A DNA stretch of 64,000 bases from Aeromonas bivalvium (GCF_000819765.1 NZ_CDBT01000056.1:32241-96240); one strand, 5' to 3'; positions 7,724 through 18,168 are shown, numbered from the stretch's first letter. The notes: a model not told the origin generated them from the letters alone. Numbers and translations are program-made.

Positions 7724-8639
7724 TATGAGCGTCTGGCAGGGTCGTTGCGATCCGGAAGATGGCGAACTCGCCCTGCGCTGGCACGACAAGGTGCAGCCCT
7801 GGCAGCCGGGCTCGGCCAAGGGCATCGCCCTGCTGGGCTTTGCCTGTGACGAAGGGGTGCGTCGCAACAAGGGGCGCGTCGGCGCCGTCGAGGGGCCCCT
7901 GCATATCCGCAAGGCCCTGGCCAATACCGCCTGGCATGGTCGCCTCCCTGCCTGGGATGCGGGGGATGTCCGCTGCCAGGACGGGGATCTGGAATCCGCC
8001 CATGAGCGGCTGGCCGAGGGGGTTGCCGCCCTCCTGGCCGATGGCCAGTTCCCCCTGGTGCTGGGGGGAGGCCATGAGGTGGCCTTCGGCAGCTGGAGCG
8101 GCCTCAATCGTCATCTGGCTGGCCGTGGCCGCATCGGCATCATCAACTTCGATGCGCACCTGGACCTGCGCCGCAAGGCGCCCCAGGCGAGTTCGGGCAC
8201 CCCCTTCTTCCAGATTGCCGAGCAGTGCCAGTTGCAGGGCACGGCGTTTCGCTACGCCTGCCTCGGGGTGGCCGAGACCGCCAACACCCAGGCGTTGTTT
8301 GCCCGCGCCGAGGATCTGAATGTGTGGATCGTCAAGGACGAGGAGATGACGGCGCGGGCGTTGCCGAGCCTGATCCTGGGTCTGGACGCCTTCATGGCGG
8401 AGGTGGATCACCTCTACCTCACCATCGATCTCGACGTGCTGCCCGCGGGCCAGATGCCCGGGGTGAGCGCTCCCGCCGCCCATGGGGTGGCCCTGAGTCT
8501 GATAGTACCCCTGATCGCCGAGATCCGTGCCAGCGGCAAGCTGCGCCTTGCCGATCTGGCTGAATTGAACCCGAGTCTGGATCGGGACGGCATCAGTGCC
8601 CGCGTGGCCGCCCGTCTGATCCACCAATTGACCAAGTAA
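7716..8639 (+). CDS. hutG: HutG, formimidoylglutamase
   Basis: Ureohydrolase-family manganese enzyme that hydrolyses N-formimino-L-glutamate to glutamate and formamide. The 307-residue product has the family's metal motifs GGGHEVAFG, NFDAHLDLR and TIDLDVLPAGQMPGVSAPA. I chose ATG 7716, inside the end of hutI, with GAGGAG about eight bases upstream; ATG 7725 is possible. The direct glutamase route (rather than HutF plus a deformylase) matches the single-operon layout here. Confidence 0.96.
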   Translation: MVDMSVWQGRCDPEDGELALRWHDKVQPWQPGSAKGIALLGFACDEGVRRNKGRVGAVEGPLHIRKALANTAWHGRLPAWDAGDVRCQDGDLESAHERLAEGVAALLADGQFPLVLGGGHEVAFGSWSGLNRHLAGRGRIGIINFDAHLDLRRKAPQASSGTPFFQIAEQCQLQGTAFRYACLGVAETANTQALFARAEDLNVWIVKDEEMTARALPSLILGLDAFMAEVDHLYLTIDLDVLPAGQMPGVSAPAAHGVALSLIVPLIAEIRASGKLRLADLAELNPSLDRDGISARVAARLIHQLTK

Positions 8640-8675
8640 GCGGGCGAGAGCCCCAGAGCGCACAAGGAGCGTCAC

Positions 8676-10385
8676 ATGTCCGAGCATCATCAGAAACAGG
8701 ATCCCCGCCATGACCCGAGCCGGGTCATCCGCGCCCCCCACGGCACCCAGCTGACTGCCAAGAGCTGGCTCACCGAAGCGCCACTGCGGATGCTGATGAA
8801 CAACCTGGATCCGGATGTTGCCGAGCATCCCCAGTCCCTGGTGGTGTACGGCGGCATCGGCCGCGCCGCCCGCAACTGGGCCTGCTATGACAAGATCGTC
8901 GAGGTGCTGACCCGTCTCGAGGACGATCAGACCCTGCTGGTGCAATCCGGCAAGCCGGTCGGGGTGTTCCAGACCCACAAGGACGCGCCGCGGGTGCTCA
9001 TCGCCAACTCCAACCTGGTGCCCCACTGGGCCAACTGGGAGCACTTCAACGAGCTCGACAAGAAGGGTTTGATGATGTACGGCCAGATGACCGCCGGCTC
9101 CTGGATCTACATAGGTACCCAGGGGATAGTGCAGGGCACCTACGAGACCTTCTTCGCGGTGGCGAACCAGCACTTCAACGGTGAACCCAAAGGGCGCTGG
9201 ATCCTGACCGGGGGCCTGGGTGGCATGGGCGGTGCCCAGCCCCTGGCCGCCACCATGGCCGGTTTCTCCATGATCGCCGTGGAGTGCGACGAGACCCGTA
9301 TCGATTTTCGTCTGCGTACCCGCTACGTCGACAAGAAGGCCCACAGCCTGGATGAGGCGCTGGCCATGGTCGAGGAGGCCAAACGCAGCGGCACCGCCGT
9401 CTCCGTCGGCCTGCTCGGCAACGCCGCCGACGTCTTCGCCGAGCTGGTGGCTCGCGGCATCACGCCGGACGTGGTGACCGACCAGACCTCCGCCCATGAC
9501 CCGGTGCATGGCTACCTGCCCCAGGGCTGGAGCGTGGCTCAATGGCGCGACCTGCAAAAGAGCGCACCGGACGAGGTCAACGTGGCGGCTCGCCGCTCCA
9601 TGGCCCGTCAGGTCGAAGCCATGCTGACCCTGCAATCCCGCGGCGCCGCCACGCTGGATTATGGCAACAACATCCGCCAGATGGCGCTGGAGGAGGGGGT
9701 CAAGAATGCCTTCGACTTCCCGGGCTTCGTGCCGGCCTACATACGCCCGCTGTTCTGCGAGGGCATTGGCCCCTTCCGCTGGGTGGCGCTCTCCGGCGAC
9801 CCGGAAGACATCTACAAGACCGACCAGAAGGTGAAGGAGCTGATCCCGGACGATCCCCACCTGCACAACTGGCTCGACATGGCCCGCGAGCGCATCGCCT
9901 TCCAGGGCCTGCCGGCGCGGATCTGCTGGGTCGGGGTCAAGGATCGGGTACGCCTGGGCCTGGCCTTCAACGAGATGGTGAAAAATGGCGAGCTGAAAGC
10001 CCCCGTTGTCATCGGCCGTGACCACCTGGATTCGGGCTCGGTGGCGAGCCCGAACCGCGAGACCGAATCCATGATGGATGGCTCCGACGCCGTCTCCGAC
10101 TGGCCGCTGCTCAACGCCCTGCTCAACACCGCCGGCGGTGCGACCTGGGTCTCCCTGCACCACGGTGGCGGTGTCGGCATGGGCTTCTCCCAGCACTCCG
10201 GCGTGGTGATCGTCTGTGACGGTACCGACGATGCCGCCAAGCGGGTCGGCCGCGTGCTGCGCAACGACCCGGCCACCGGGGTGATGCGTCACGCCGACGC
10301 CGGCTACGAGATTGCCATCAACTGTGCCCATGAGGCGAAACTGGATCTGCCGATGATCGACGCGACCGGCAAAGGGGTGAAATAA
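8676..10385 (+). CDS. hutU: HutU, urocanate hydratase
   Basis: Second enzyme of the pathway: converts urocanate to imidazolonepropionate using tightly bound NAD as an electrophile. Full length at 569 residues, with the NAD-binding glycine-rich segment [14 protein letters not shown] and the C-terminal [21 protein letters not shown] block typical of urocanases. An AAGGAG ribosome site lies before ATG 8676. Two bases separate it from hutH. Confidence 0.98.
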   Translation: MSEHHQKQDPRHDPSRVIRAPHGTQLTAKSWLTEAPLRMLMNNLDPDVAEHPQSLVVYGGIGRAARNWACYDKIVEVLTRLEDDQTLLVQSGKPVGVFQTHKDAPRVLIANSNLVPHWANWEHFNELDKKGLMMYGQMTAGSWIYIGTQGIVQGTYETFFAVANQHFNGEPKGRWILTGGLGGMGGAQPLAATMAGFSMIAVECDETRIDFRLRTRYVDKKAHSLDEALAMVEEAKRSGTAVSVGLLGNAADVFAELVARGITPDVVTDQTSAHDPVHGYLPQGWSVAQWRDLQKSAPDEVNVAARRSMARQVEAMLTLQSRGAATLDYGNNIRQMALEEGVKNAFDFPGFVPAYIRPLFCEGIGPFRWVALSGDPEDIYKTDQKVKELIPDDPHLHNWLDMARERIAFQGLPARICWVGVKDRVRLGLAFNEMVKNGELKAPVVIGRDHLDSGSVASPNRETESMMDGSDAVSDWPLLNALLNTAGGATWVSLHHGGGVGMGFSQHSGVVIVCDGTDDAAKRVGRVLRNDPATGVMRHADAGYEIAINCAHEAKLDLPMIDATGKGVK

Positions 10386-10386
10386 G

Positions 10387-11919
10387 ATGTTCGAACTCAA
10401 TCTGCAACCGGGCAAGCTCTGCCTCGCCACCCTGCGCCGCGTCAGCCGCGAGCCTGTGCATGTCAACCTGGATCCGGCCGCTCTGGCGGGGATCCACGCC
10501 TCCGCCGCCGTGGTCACCAAGGTGATAGAGCAAAACCGCGTGGTCTACGGCATCAACACCGGCTTTGGCCTGCTGGCCAACACCCGGATCCCGGTGGAGC
10601 AGCTGGACGAGCTGCAACGCTCCATCGTGCTCTCCCATGCCGCCGGCATCGGTGAGTACATGGATGACGCCACAGTGCGGCTGATGATGGTGCTCAAGGT
10701 CAACTCCCTGGCCCGCGGCTTCTCCGGCATTCGGCTGACGGTGCTCGAGGCCCTGATGCGCCTCATCAACACCGAAGTCTATCCGGTGGTGCCGAAGAAG
10801 GGCTCCGTCGGCGCCTCCGGCGATCTGGCGCCCCTGGCCCACATGAGCTGCCTGCTGATAGGTGAAGGCAAGGCCCGCCACAAGGGCGAGCTGATCGACG
10901 CCGCCACTGCGCTCAAGATTGCGGGCCTGGAGCCTATCGCCCTGGCACCCAAAGAGGGGCTGGCCCTGCTCAACGGCACCCAGGCGAGCACGGCGTTCGC
11001 GCTGGAAGGCTTGTTCCATGCCGAGGATCTGTTCGCTGGTGCCATCACCATCGGTGCCATGAGCGTGGAGGCGGCGCTTGGCAGCCGCCGGCCGTTCGAT
11101 GCCCGCATCCACGAGGTGCGCGGTCAGCGCGGCCAGATCGACGCCGCCGCCTGCTATCGCCACCTGCTGGTGGATGGCAGCGAGATCGGCATGTCCCACC
11201 ACAACTGCGAGAAGGTGCAGGATCCTTACTCCTTGCGCTGCCAGCCCCAGGTGATGGGCGCCTGCCTGACCCAGATCCGTCAGGCCGCCGAGGTATTGGC
11301 GAGCGAGGCGAACGCGGTCTCCGACAACCCCTTGGTGTTTGCCGACGACGAGGAGATCCTCTCCGGCGGCAACTTCCACGCAGAGCCGGTGGCCTTCGCC
11401 GCCGACAACCTGGCCCTGGCCATCGCCGAAATCGGGTCGCTGTCCGAGCGGCGCATGGCGCTGCTCATCGATTCCCGCATGTCCGGCCTGCCCGCCTTCC
11501 TGGTGAACAACGGCGGGGTGAATTCGGGCTTCATGATCGCCCAGGTCACCTCGGCGGCACTGGCCTCCGAGAACAAGACTCTGGCCCACCCGGCCTCGGT
11601 GGACAGCCTGCCCACCTCCGCCAACCAGGAGGACCACGTCTCCATGGCCACCTTCGCCGGTCGCCGTCTGGCGGACATGGCGGAGAATACCCGCGGCATA
11701 CTGGCGGTCGAGCTGCTGGCCGCCGCCCAGGGCCTGGACTTCCGCGCGCCCCTGCGCAGCACCGAGCTCATCGAGCTGGCCAAGGGCCGCCTGCGGGAAG
11801 AGGTCAGCTTCTACGACAAGGACAGGTACTTCTCGCCGGACATCGAGGCTGCCGCCGCCCTGCTGGGCGCTGCCAGCTACAACGATCTGATCCCGGCCGG
11901 GACCCTGCCCAGCCTCTGA
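10387..11919 (+). CDS. hutH: HutH, histidine ammonia-lyase
   Basis: First step of histidine breakdown: removes ammonia to give urocanate, the presumed inducer that releases HutC. The 510-residue protein contains [14 protein letters not shown]; the Ala-Ser-Gly triplet at about 142-144 forms the MIO prosthetic group. Other family landmarks are YGINTGFG near the N-terminus and QEDHVSM near the C-terminus. It is the last gene of hutIGUH and is followed by a strong terminator. Confidence 0.98.
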   Translation: MFELNLQPGKLCLATLRRVSREPVHVNLDPAALAGIHASAAVVTKVIEQNRVVYGINTGFGLLANTRIPVEQLDELQRSIVLSHAAGIGEYMDDATVRLMMVLKVNSLARGFSGIRLTVLEALMRLINTEVYPVVPKKGSVGASGDLAPLAHMSCLLIGEGKARHKGELIDAATALKIAGLEPIALAPKEGLALLNGTQASTAFALEGLFHAEDLFAGAITIGAMSVEAALGSRRPFDARIHEVRGQRGQIDAAACYRHLLVDGSEIGMSHHNCEKVQDPYSLRCQPQVMGACLTQIRQAAEVLASEANAVSDNPLVFADDEEILSGGNFHAEPVAFAADNLALAIAEIGSLSERRMALLIDSRMSGLPAFLVNNGGVNSGFMIAQVTSAALASENKTLAHPASVDSLPTSANQEDHVSMATFAGRRLADMAENTRGILAVELLAAAQGLDFRAPLRSTELIELAKGRLREEVSFYDKDRYFSPDIEAAAALLGAASYNDLIPAGTLPSL

Positions 11920-11946
11920 ACCTGAGTCTGAGCAAGCCATAAAAAA

Positions 11947-11969
11947 GACCGCCCATGGGGCGGTCTTTT
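11947..11969 (+). terminator. hut operon terminator
   Basis: GACCGCCC and GGGCGGTC form an 8-bp stem with loop ATG, followed by TTTT; the A-run before it could make it work in the other direction too. Confidence 0.9.
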
Positions 11970-12050
11970 CATTTCCGTCTCCCGCGCCTCGCGTCGGGGC
12001 CATCGGAAGCGGGCAGCGCGGAGTGGCAGCAGGCAGGGGGAGGCGGCTCT

Positions 12051-12224
12051 ATCCGTGTTCAAACATCCGGAACAGATAAACCACGAACAGCACCGGGGTG
12101 AGTGCTGGCAGCCTTATCCGTGTTCAAACATCAGGAACAGGTAAACCACAAACAGCACCGGGGTGAGTGCTGGCGGCCTTATCCGTGTTCAAACATCAGG
12201 AACAGGTAAACCACAAACAGCACA
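12051..12224. repeat. 65-bp tandem repeat made from the 3' end of chaA (2.7 copies)
   Basis: Copies start at 12051, 12116 and 12181 with an exact 65-base period. The third copy (12181-12224) is the true coding end of chaA; copies two and one lie beyond the chaA stop. Copies two and three are identical over the shared 44 bases. Copy one differs from copy two at four of 65 positions; read in the chaA frame, two of these are synonymous, one changes the stop from TAA to TAG, and one changes Leu to Arg. The unit also holds about 21 bases of linker not found inside chaA. Confidence 0.93.
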
Positions 12225-13276
12225 AGATGGGTGGCGCCGTGCAGGGCGTGGGTGCGGCCGCTGCTGAAGGTCACCTTGCACACCATGAGCGTGGTGACGA
12301 GCAGCACCATGTCGGCAGGGGAGAGGCCCAGGCGCACTTCCTGCCCCATCAGGGCGCCGATGAAGAGCACGGAGGGCACAGTCAGGGCTATGGTGGCCAG
12401 CACGGAGCCGAAGTAGAGATTCATGGCGCGCTGCAACTGGTTGTTGAAGGCGGCCTTGATGGCGCCGACCGCCTCTGGGGCCAGCACGATACAGGCCACG
12501 ATGAAGCCGCCCAGGGCCGCCGGGGCCTCCATCACATGCACCCCGTAGTTGATGGGGATGGCCAGGGTCTTGGCCAGCAGGATCACCACCACCAGGTAGG
12601 CGAGCAGCAAGAGGGTGTGATAGACGTTGCTGCGCAGCGGGCCGTGGTGATCCTCGAGATCCTCGTGGTCGCTGTCGACGAAGAAGTGGCTGTGGCTGCG
12701 GGTCTGGATCAGCAGGAAGACGCCATAGAGCAGGATGGAGATGATGATCAGCATCCAGGACATGGCCTTGGAGAGGCTGCCCAGGGTGCCGCCCTGGGTG
12801 AAGTTCGGCAACACCAGGCAGAGCAGCGCCAGGGGAATGATGGCCACCAGATAGGATTTGACCCCATCAAGATTGAAGTTCTGGGTGTGGTAGCGCCAGC
12901 CGCCAAACAGCAGGGTGAAGCCCACCAGACCGTTGGTGACCAGCATCACCACCGCGAACATGGTGTCCCGGGCCATGGTGGGGTTGGGCTCGCCGGTCAG
13001 CATCACGGAGGAGATCATTACCACTTCAAGGGAGATGACCGACAGGGTCAGGATCAGGGTACCGAAAGGCTCGCCAAGCTTGATGGCAAGAGCGTCGGAG
13101 TGACGCACGACGGAGAAGATGGCCCAGGTCACGATGGCAAGCAGGAGCAGCGACACCGGCAGGTAGACCGCGAGAGGGGTTGCCTCCGCCAGCAGGTCGC
13201 TGCCCAGGGTCTTGAAGAAGAGCAGGGTCAGCAGACCGACAGGCAGAGCAATCTCTTGCCGGATAAATGACTTCAT
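12179..13276 (-). CDS. chaA: ChaA-type Ca2+/H+ (cation/proton) antiporter
   Basis: Inner-membrane exchanger of the CaCA superfamily, 365 residues, about eleven hydrophobic helices in two homologous halves separated by a hydrophilic, His/Asp-rich loop (SHSHFFVDSDHEDLEDHHG). The conserved acidic repeat motifs appear as SVISLEVVMISSVMLTG in the first half and GFIVACIVLAPEAVGAIKAA in the second. E. coli ChaA exports sodium, potassium and calcium at alkaline pH. It stands alone, minus strand, converging on the hut operon. Its last 14 codons are repeated in tandem downstream. Confidence 0.92.
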   Translation of the reverse strand: MKSFIRQEIALPVGLLTLLFFKTLGSDLLAEATPLAVYLPVSLLLLAIVTWAIFSVVRHSDALAIKLGEPFGTLILTLSVISLEVVMISSVMLTGEPNPTMARDTMFAVVMLVTNGLVGFTLLFGGWRYHTQNFNLDGVKSYLVAIIPLALLCLVLPNFTQGGTLGSLSKAMSWMLIIISILLYGVFLLIQTRSHSHFFVDSDHEDLEDHHGPLRSNVYHTLLLLAYLVVVILLAKTLAIPINYGVHVMEAPAALGGFIVACIVLAPEAVGAIKAAFNNQLQRAMNLYFGSVLATIALTVPSVLFIGALMGQEVRLGLSPADMVLLVTTLMVCKVTFSSGRTHALHGATHLVLFVVYLFLMFEHG

Positions 13277-13493
13277 AGGCGAGGATCCTTATCTTGATGC
13301 GGCATCAGCCGCTTCGGGGGTGATGAGAGGACATGATAAGGGGCGCCGTCAGTTTCCGGGTACGTTATTTGTTGCTGTTATTCATCCGAGAGTCTAGACC
13401 CGTGTCAGGTGATAACTAGAACTGTACAGAAATAATTTAGCTCAGTCTGATTTATGCGCATCTGGTGGGCATTAAATAGTACGAACCGCTCAA

Positions 13494-14483
13494 TTACTCT
13501 CTTACCCAGAACAACATATCGTCTTTGCTGACATGGGTTTGCGAAGGTAACTTCTGCCCTTTGCGCAGTTGCCATTGCTCATCGGTCAGGTTGCACCGCC
13601 AGTTACCGTCTTGCTCCACCACTGAGCCCGGCATGGCAATGGGGTGTTGAGCTACTTGCTGTGCCTGCCATTTTTCTGCAATGCCATTGGCTCTGGCGTA
13701 ATCGACCAGATCCTTGGGGTAATAGCGCATCTCCCGATAACTGCTGTCATCCAATTCATATAGGACGGTGACAAGCGCCGTTTCAAATGCCCAATAGCCA
13801 AAATAGATAGCATGCTTTGCCTTGTGCCTGTCGTGCCAATAACACTGTGTGCACCCCTTGTACCATCCCTTGAGATATTGTTTGAGGCTTGCTTCTCGTT
13901 CGGCTTTGGTGGGAGTTACCCCATCACCTTTGATAGCATCGAACAAAGGGCGATAGACCTCGGGGATATAGGACTCCGGACCACGGGGAAAACCGGGATA
14001 GCCTAAGCGGGCCAACAAGATGCTCCACAGCGGATCATCGTCCCCCTCTGGATTTTTGCTGATATAGCGCACCAGCTCGGGCATCATCTCATCTTGGCCA
14101 TAGAGGATGCTTAATGAGAACATCCAGAGCAGATATTGATAGGAATCTTGTTCCCAATAATAAAAAACACTATCTGAAAACTCTTTCTTATGACGCAACA
14201 GCTCTTTTTTTACTATCGATAGGCATGCATTTATATCTTCGTGTGACTTACCCCCAGAATAAAGAAGAATGGCATGTTCCAAGTTGTCCATAAACATACT
14301 TTCACTGGCCATGGAACGTGTAGGACGTCTATGTGGATCACTCCAGCGCTCATGTAAAGGATCGTTTATTTTAGCCCACCAACTTGGGTCAAAATATGAT
14401 GATTCTTTATAATCCTCTATCTGCTCTAAAAAAAATGGCTCAGATAGTAGTGGATCTCTGCGCTGTTCAATAAATGAACTCAT
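13494..14483 (-). CDS. PoNi-like immunity protein (DUF1910/DUF1911)
   Basis: A 329-residue soluble protein matching the DUF1910-DUF1911 arrangement found in immunity proteins of PoNe DNase effectors: helical N-terminal half (HEDINACLSIVKKELLRHKKEF, YLLWMFSLSILYGQDEMMPELVRYI) and a C-terminal half with YLKGWYKGCTQCYWHDRHK and YFGYWAFETALVTVLYELDD. It starts nine bases after the stop of the nuclease effector gene, the standard toxin-immunity order. The coding sequence is clearly richer in A/T than its neighbours, which suggests recent horizontal acquisition of the toxin-immunity pair. The expected role is to bind and neutralise the effector in the producer cell and its kin. Confidence 0.83.
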   Translation of the reverse strand: MSSFIEQRRDPLLSEPFFLEQIEDYKESSYFDPSWWAKINDPLHERWSDPHRRPTRSMASESMFMDNLEHAILLYSGGKSHEDINACLSIVKKELLRHKKEFSDSVFYYWEQDSYQYLLWMFSLSILYGQDEMMPELVRYISKNPEGDDDPLWSILLARLGYPGFPRGPESYIPEVYRPLFDAIKGDGVTPTKAEREASLKQYLKGWYKGCTQCYWHDRHKAKHAIYFGYWAFETALVTVLYELDDSSYREMRYYPKDLVDYARANGIAEKWQAQQVAQHPIAMPGSVVEQDGNWRCNLTDEQWQLRKGQKLPSQTHVSKDDMLFWVRE

Positions 14484-14492
14484 ACTCTACTC

Positions 14493-15812
14493 CTACTTGA
14501 TAGAAATCGTACCTACAGCATTGGCTGACTTATCCAGCTTGGTTATCTGTATCACTTTACCAGACTCATCAACAATCATTAACCAAGCATCATAACCTTC
14601 GTTTTTAAGGTCTTTTAATATTTTTTTGTCTGTTATTTCATCGGGTAATCGCTTATCGATCCACTGGCCGCTCATCTGCTTGCCAGAGCCCTTGGTCATC
14701 GACAACAGCTTGGTACTCTTGGTGCCATCCCCATCGATATATTCCCCCCCAGCCGTCCGAAACTTGGTTTCGGTCACCACATAGGGGGGCGGGGGTTCGG
14801 TGTTCTTGTAGATGCCATCGATACCCCGCCCTCTGGGCTTGTCGTTCAGGCTGCGAAGTTGGCGATGTTCTGGCAACAGATTCTCAAACTTGTGATTTGC
14901 CATCCAGTTGTCGCTGATGATCTCGCCATAAATCCCTTTCTTGGTGCGGCTCAGAATTTTGAGATCTACTTTTACGACATCATCCGGTAGTGGGTGGATC
15001 ACAGTGCCACCGGGCACGGCCTTGTAGCTAGGGGCATGCTTGACTGCCTCTTTCTCCAATCCTTCGGCAATTTCGTCCAGGGATTTGAGGACGGGCCCCA
15101 TGGCTGCAGGCAGCATCTGACCAGCTTGTGACTGCATCTGCAACACCATGCGCTGGGATTGCTCAAGCCAGATCCTGACTGAACCAGGAGCCAATCCCTT
15201 TATCTTGCCGCTCAGGCTGGTAAGCGAGCTGACGGCATCATCCAGATAGCCCAGCAGCGAATTTATTGCAATCTGCCCCTTCAGCCCTCGGATCTGAGCG
15301 GCAAACCCCTTTAGCACGGTATCTATGCGTGAGATACCCAGTATTTTCTTGACTTGGGGATCACTGAGAAACGTCAGCACAGGTGCCATCGCGGGTCTGA
15401 TCGCCTTAGTGGCATCCCCACCTGCCTTGCGGACAAACAGGAAGATGATTTTCAACACACCTTTGAGCGCAGAGCCCAGCGACGGGATCAAGCCTATCAG
15501 GGTAAAGCAAAGGAAAATCCATTTCTCAGGCTGTTTGGGATCACGGGAAATATCCCGGGCATTGGCAATAAGATCCCGACAATCCAGCACTTGGTCGACC
15601 ACGGGGATCAGACCCAGCACCGCATTGGCGGCAATTTGCCCCGCGCTTTGGTTGGGATTGAAATCCCCCTGAAGGGCTTCCCAAATCCATTGCAGGCTTG
15701 AGGCGACCCCCTTCTTTACGGCTTCGGCGCTTTGCCTGACATAGGCAGCTCCCCCGGAAACAGCTTGGTCCAGGTGGTCATAAAGCCACTCAAACAGATC
15801 GTTACCAAACAT
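14493..15812 (-). CDS. T6SS effector with C-terminal PoNe-like (PD-(D/E)xK) nuclease domain
   Basis: A 439-residue polymorphic toxin encoded one base after vgrG. Residues 1-150 contain a GLIPVVDQVLDCRDL segment and two hydrophobic stretches (about 64-80 and 100-125), similar to N-terminal regions of other secreted toxins and perhaps for membrane passage or VgrG loading; no PAAR or obvious FIX marker was recognised. Residues 150-275 are helical linker. Residues about 285-439 carry a PD-(D/E)xK-type core: Glu297 (YGEII), Asp332 (GIDGIY), Glu348 and Lys350 (VTETKF). With a DUF1911 immunity gene downstream this fits the PoNe DNase family. The GC content falls along the nuclease half. Confidence 0.8.
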   Translation of the reverse strand: MFGNDLFEWLYDHLDQAVSGGAAYVRQSAEAVKKGVASSLQWIWEALQGDFNPNQSAGQIAANAVLGLIPVVDQVLDCRDLIANARDISRDPKQPEKWIFLCFTLIGLIPSLGSALKGVLKIIFLFVRKAGGDATKAIRPAMAPVLTFLSDPQVKKILGISRIDTVLKGFAAQIRGLKGQIAINSLLGYLDDAVSSLTSLSGKIKGLAPGSVRIWLEQSQRMVLQMQSQAGQMLPAAMGPVLKSLDEIAEGLEKEAVKHAPSYKAVPGGTVIHPLPDDVVKVDLKILSRTKKGIYGEIISDNWMANHKFENLLPEHRQLRSLNDKPRGRGIDGIYKNTEPPPPYVVTETKFRTAGGEYIDGDGTKSTKLLSMTKGSGKQMSGQWIDKRLPDEITDKKILKDLKNEGYDAWLMIVDESGKVIQITKLDKSANAVGTISIK

Positions 15813-15813
15813 A

Positions 15814-17994
15814 TCAGACCTCGTCGCTCAGACTATCGAGATGGCTAGCGAGGGCCGAGATGGGTTCACGAGGCAGATCGACAAAGTTGTCCTCCATGTC
15901 ATAGGTCACGGATGCCGTACCGGCAGGCACCTCTTCGAGCAGTGCCATGCCTTCACCATCCAAGGTACCTTCCCGCACCGAGCCATCACTCAATATGGCT
16001 TTGTAGGGAGCGCCAGCCATCGGCATCAACTCGGAGTCGAGGTGATAAAACTTCATCCAGCGTTTGTGAGGGTGATCCAACATGCCCTCAATGCACTTGG
16101 GCATCTTGCCCGCCCAGCCCGAACCTGATCCGGGGCTGCCGCCAGCGTTGAGCTTGATGCCTGGGCCTGAGAGGGTGACGGCGCTGGGATCCACCTTGAT
16201 GAAGCTGCCGCCTCCCTTGAGGGTGATTTCCGAGCCTGCCTCCAGCACCAGCTTGTCGCCCACCTTGATATGCACCTCGCTGCCCGCTTCCACCAGCAGC
16301 GACTGCCCCAGCTTCTGATGCAGGGAGCTATCCACGGTGAGGGAATAGTCCCCCTTGATCTGGTCCCGCTTCTCGCCATCGACGCTCAGGTGGTCGTTGG
16401 CCTTGATGCGGGTCACCCGCTCATTGTCGATATCCCGATGCTCGTCGTGCTTGATGTGCCAGGCCGCGTCGTTTTCGATGAGCAGGTTCAGGTCTTTCTG
16501 ACCGTGGATGTAGATCTCCTCCTGGCCCGCCTGATCCTCGAAGCGCAGCTCGTTGAAGCCCTCCCCCTGGTGGGTCTCGGTACGCAGCACGGTGCGGGTC
16601 TTGTGGGCAGGCAGCTCGTAGGGCGGCCGGTTGGTGGCGTGATAGGTGCGGCCGGTGACGATGGGCTGAGCCGGGTCCCCTTCCAGGAAGCTGACGATCA
16701 CCTCGTGACCGATGCGGGGGATGGCCATGATGCCGTACTGGCCGCCGGCCCAGCCCTGGCTCACCCGCACCCAGCAGGAGCTTTGGTCGTTGCTCGAGCC
16801 ATAGCGGTCCCAGGGGAATTGCAGCTTGACCCGGCCGTGCTCGTCGCAATAGATCTCCTCCCCCTCGGGCCCCACCACGAAGGCGACCTGGGGGCCGTCC
16901 ACCATGGGTTTGTGGGGAATGGCGGGGCGCCAGCTCTGCTGGGCCTTGACCACAGAGAAGTCGTTGCCAAGGGTGGTGGCGCCATCGCCCCCTTCCTCTT
17001 CCAGGGCCTGGGGCTGCTTGCCGATGTGGCGGACATGGACAATCTGCCAGTCGGTGTTGAGGCTGTCGTTGGGGTGCTCGCTCAGGGAGAAGCGCTGCCC
17101 CGGCAACAGGGCGGCGCAGTTGGACTGGCCCTGGCTCGTCATGGCGTCCTGGCGCAGGGCGTCGAGCCGGTACTGGCTGAAGGCTTTGCCGCTCGGGTCG
17201 GCTTTGAAGCGGCCCGGGTAGTCAAAATGCTGATAGCCATCCCTTTGATGGTCGAGGGCGCTGCCGACGGCATGATGGGAGAGGCCATAGGCCGGGGTCT
17301 TGAAGCTGTAGTCTTTCAGCTCCACATCGCTGGTGCGCACCGATTCGCGGTAGTGGAACTGGCGCACATAAGGGCCCTGCTCGAGAGAGCGGTTGCCGAG
17401 ATTGAAGAAGAGCTCGGGGCCCGGGGTCAGGGCGGCGGCATCGTCGGCAAAGACGATGCGGTGCTTGCCCGCCTCGAACTCGTGAAAATAGAAGAGCCCC
17501 TCCTCGGCGGCGAGGCGCTCGACGAACTCGAGGTCGCTCTCCCGGTACTGGACGCAGTATTCCCGCTGGGGGTGGTCGTGTTTCAGGGCGAAGGCATAGT
17601 CGGTGATGCCGGCCTCTTGTAGCAATATGCTGATGATTTCTTCAGGTTTTTGCGCCTGGAAGATGCGGGCGTTGCGACGCAGGGAGAGGCGCCAGAGGGC
17701 GGGCCTGACGACGACCTGGTAGCGGGTGCGGCGAAAGCCGCTGTCCCCTTGCACCATGTCGCTGACCACGCCGCAGACCCGGCGCTGCAACTCGCCGTGG
17801 TACCAGACCAGCAGCTCGCAGGGCTGGTCGAGCACCTCGGCGAAGGGGATGTCGGCCTGGTGGCTGGCGAGGTCAATGGTCAGCGTGAAGGGGCCGCTCA
17901 GGCGCTCATCCAGGCTGAACCCGGCCACGGCGAAGGTGGTCTCGGGCAGGGTGCCCACCCGGGCGGTGAACTGTAATCCGGTCTGATTGGCCAT
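15814..17994 (-). CDS. vgrG: VgrG, T6SS spike protein with C-terminal TTR-like extension
   Basis: Trimeric spike that caps the Hcp tube and carries effectors. The 726-residue protein has the gp27-like N-terminal part (about 1-380: [44 protein letters not shown]), the gp5-like OB fold (about 385-480: [52 protein letters not shown]), and a beta-helix of short repeats to about residue 630. Residues about 655-715 form a transthyretin-like domain ([39 protein letters not shown]); in other systems such tails bind effectors directly. No PAAR or DUF4123 gene accompanies it. The effector gene follows by one base. Confidence 0.95.
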   Translation of the reverse strand: MANQTGLQFTARVGTLPETTFAVAGFSLDERLSGPFTLTIDLASHQADIPFAEVLDQPCELLVWYHGELQRRVCGVVSDMVQGDSGFRRTRYQVVVRPALWRLSLRRNARIFQAQKPEEIISILLQEAGITDYAFALKHDHPQREYCVQYRESDLEFVERLAAEEGLFYFHEFEAGKHRIVFADDAAALTPGPELFFNLGNRSLEQGPYVRQFHYRESVRTSDVELKDYSFKTPAYGLSHHAVGSALDHQRDGYQHFDYPGRFKADPSGKAFSQYRLDALRQDAMTSQGQSNCAALLPGQRFSLSEHPNDSLNTDWQIVHVRHIGKQPQALEEEGGDGATTLGNDFSVVKAQQSWRPAIPHKPMVDGPQVAFVVGPEGEEIYCDEHGRVKLQFPWDRYGSSNDQSSCWVRVSQGWAGGQYGIMAIPRIGHEVIVSFLEGDPAQPIVTGRTYHATNRPPYELPAHKTRTVLRTETHQGEGFNELRFEDQAGQEEIYIHGQKDLNLLIENDAAWHIKHDEHRDIDNERVTRIKANDHLSVDGEKRDQIKGDYSLTVDSSLHQKLGQSLLVEAGSEVHIKVGDKLVLEAGSEITLKGGGSFIKVDPSAVTLSGPGIKLNAGGSPGSGSGWAGKMPKCIEGMLDHPHKRWMKFYHLDSELMPMAGAPYKAILSDGSVREGTLDGEGMALLEEVPAGTASVTYDMEDNFVDLPREPISALASHLDSLSDEV

Positions 17995-18054
17995 CGGAAC
18001 TTAGACTCCCGTTGTGTTTTCTAGTCGGGCCTGTGGCCAGGCCGGATGAGAAAA

Positions 18055-18095
18055 CACAAAAGCCCCGGTGGACTCCCTTGCGGGAATGACCGGGG
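18055..18095 (-). terminator. Terminator/attenuator between hcp and vgrG
   Basis: On the minus strand CCCCGGT and ACCGGGG form an outer stem enclosing an inner TCCC/GGGA hairpin, followed by a T-rich tract. It lies between hcp and vgrG, so it probably ends most transcripts after hcp and lets a fraction read through. That fits the need for many Hcp but few VgrG subunits. Confidence 0.75.
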
Positions 18096-18168
18096 TAAAT
18101 GCACAGATTTCAACATGAAATCCAACGCCTGTTGCCACGCAGGCAGAAAGGAAAGGCGGCCGACGAGA

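Noticed and set aside
7695..10520. Open frame of 941 codons opposite hutG, hutU and hutH
   Set aside because: Antisense shadow of three well-identified enzymes; no ribosome site or motifs.
12051..12224. CRISPR-like array from repeated units
   Set aside because: Units are directly adjacent with no unique spacers and derive from the chaA coding end, so this is a tandem duplication.
12167..13270. Open frame of 367 codons opposite chaA
   Set aside because: The minus strand encodes a clear CaCA antiporter with membrane helices; the plus frame is low-complexity Gly/Gln/His.
16270..17622. Open frame of 450 codons opposite vgrG
   Set aside because: Mirror frame of VgrG; no homology pattern.
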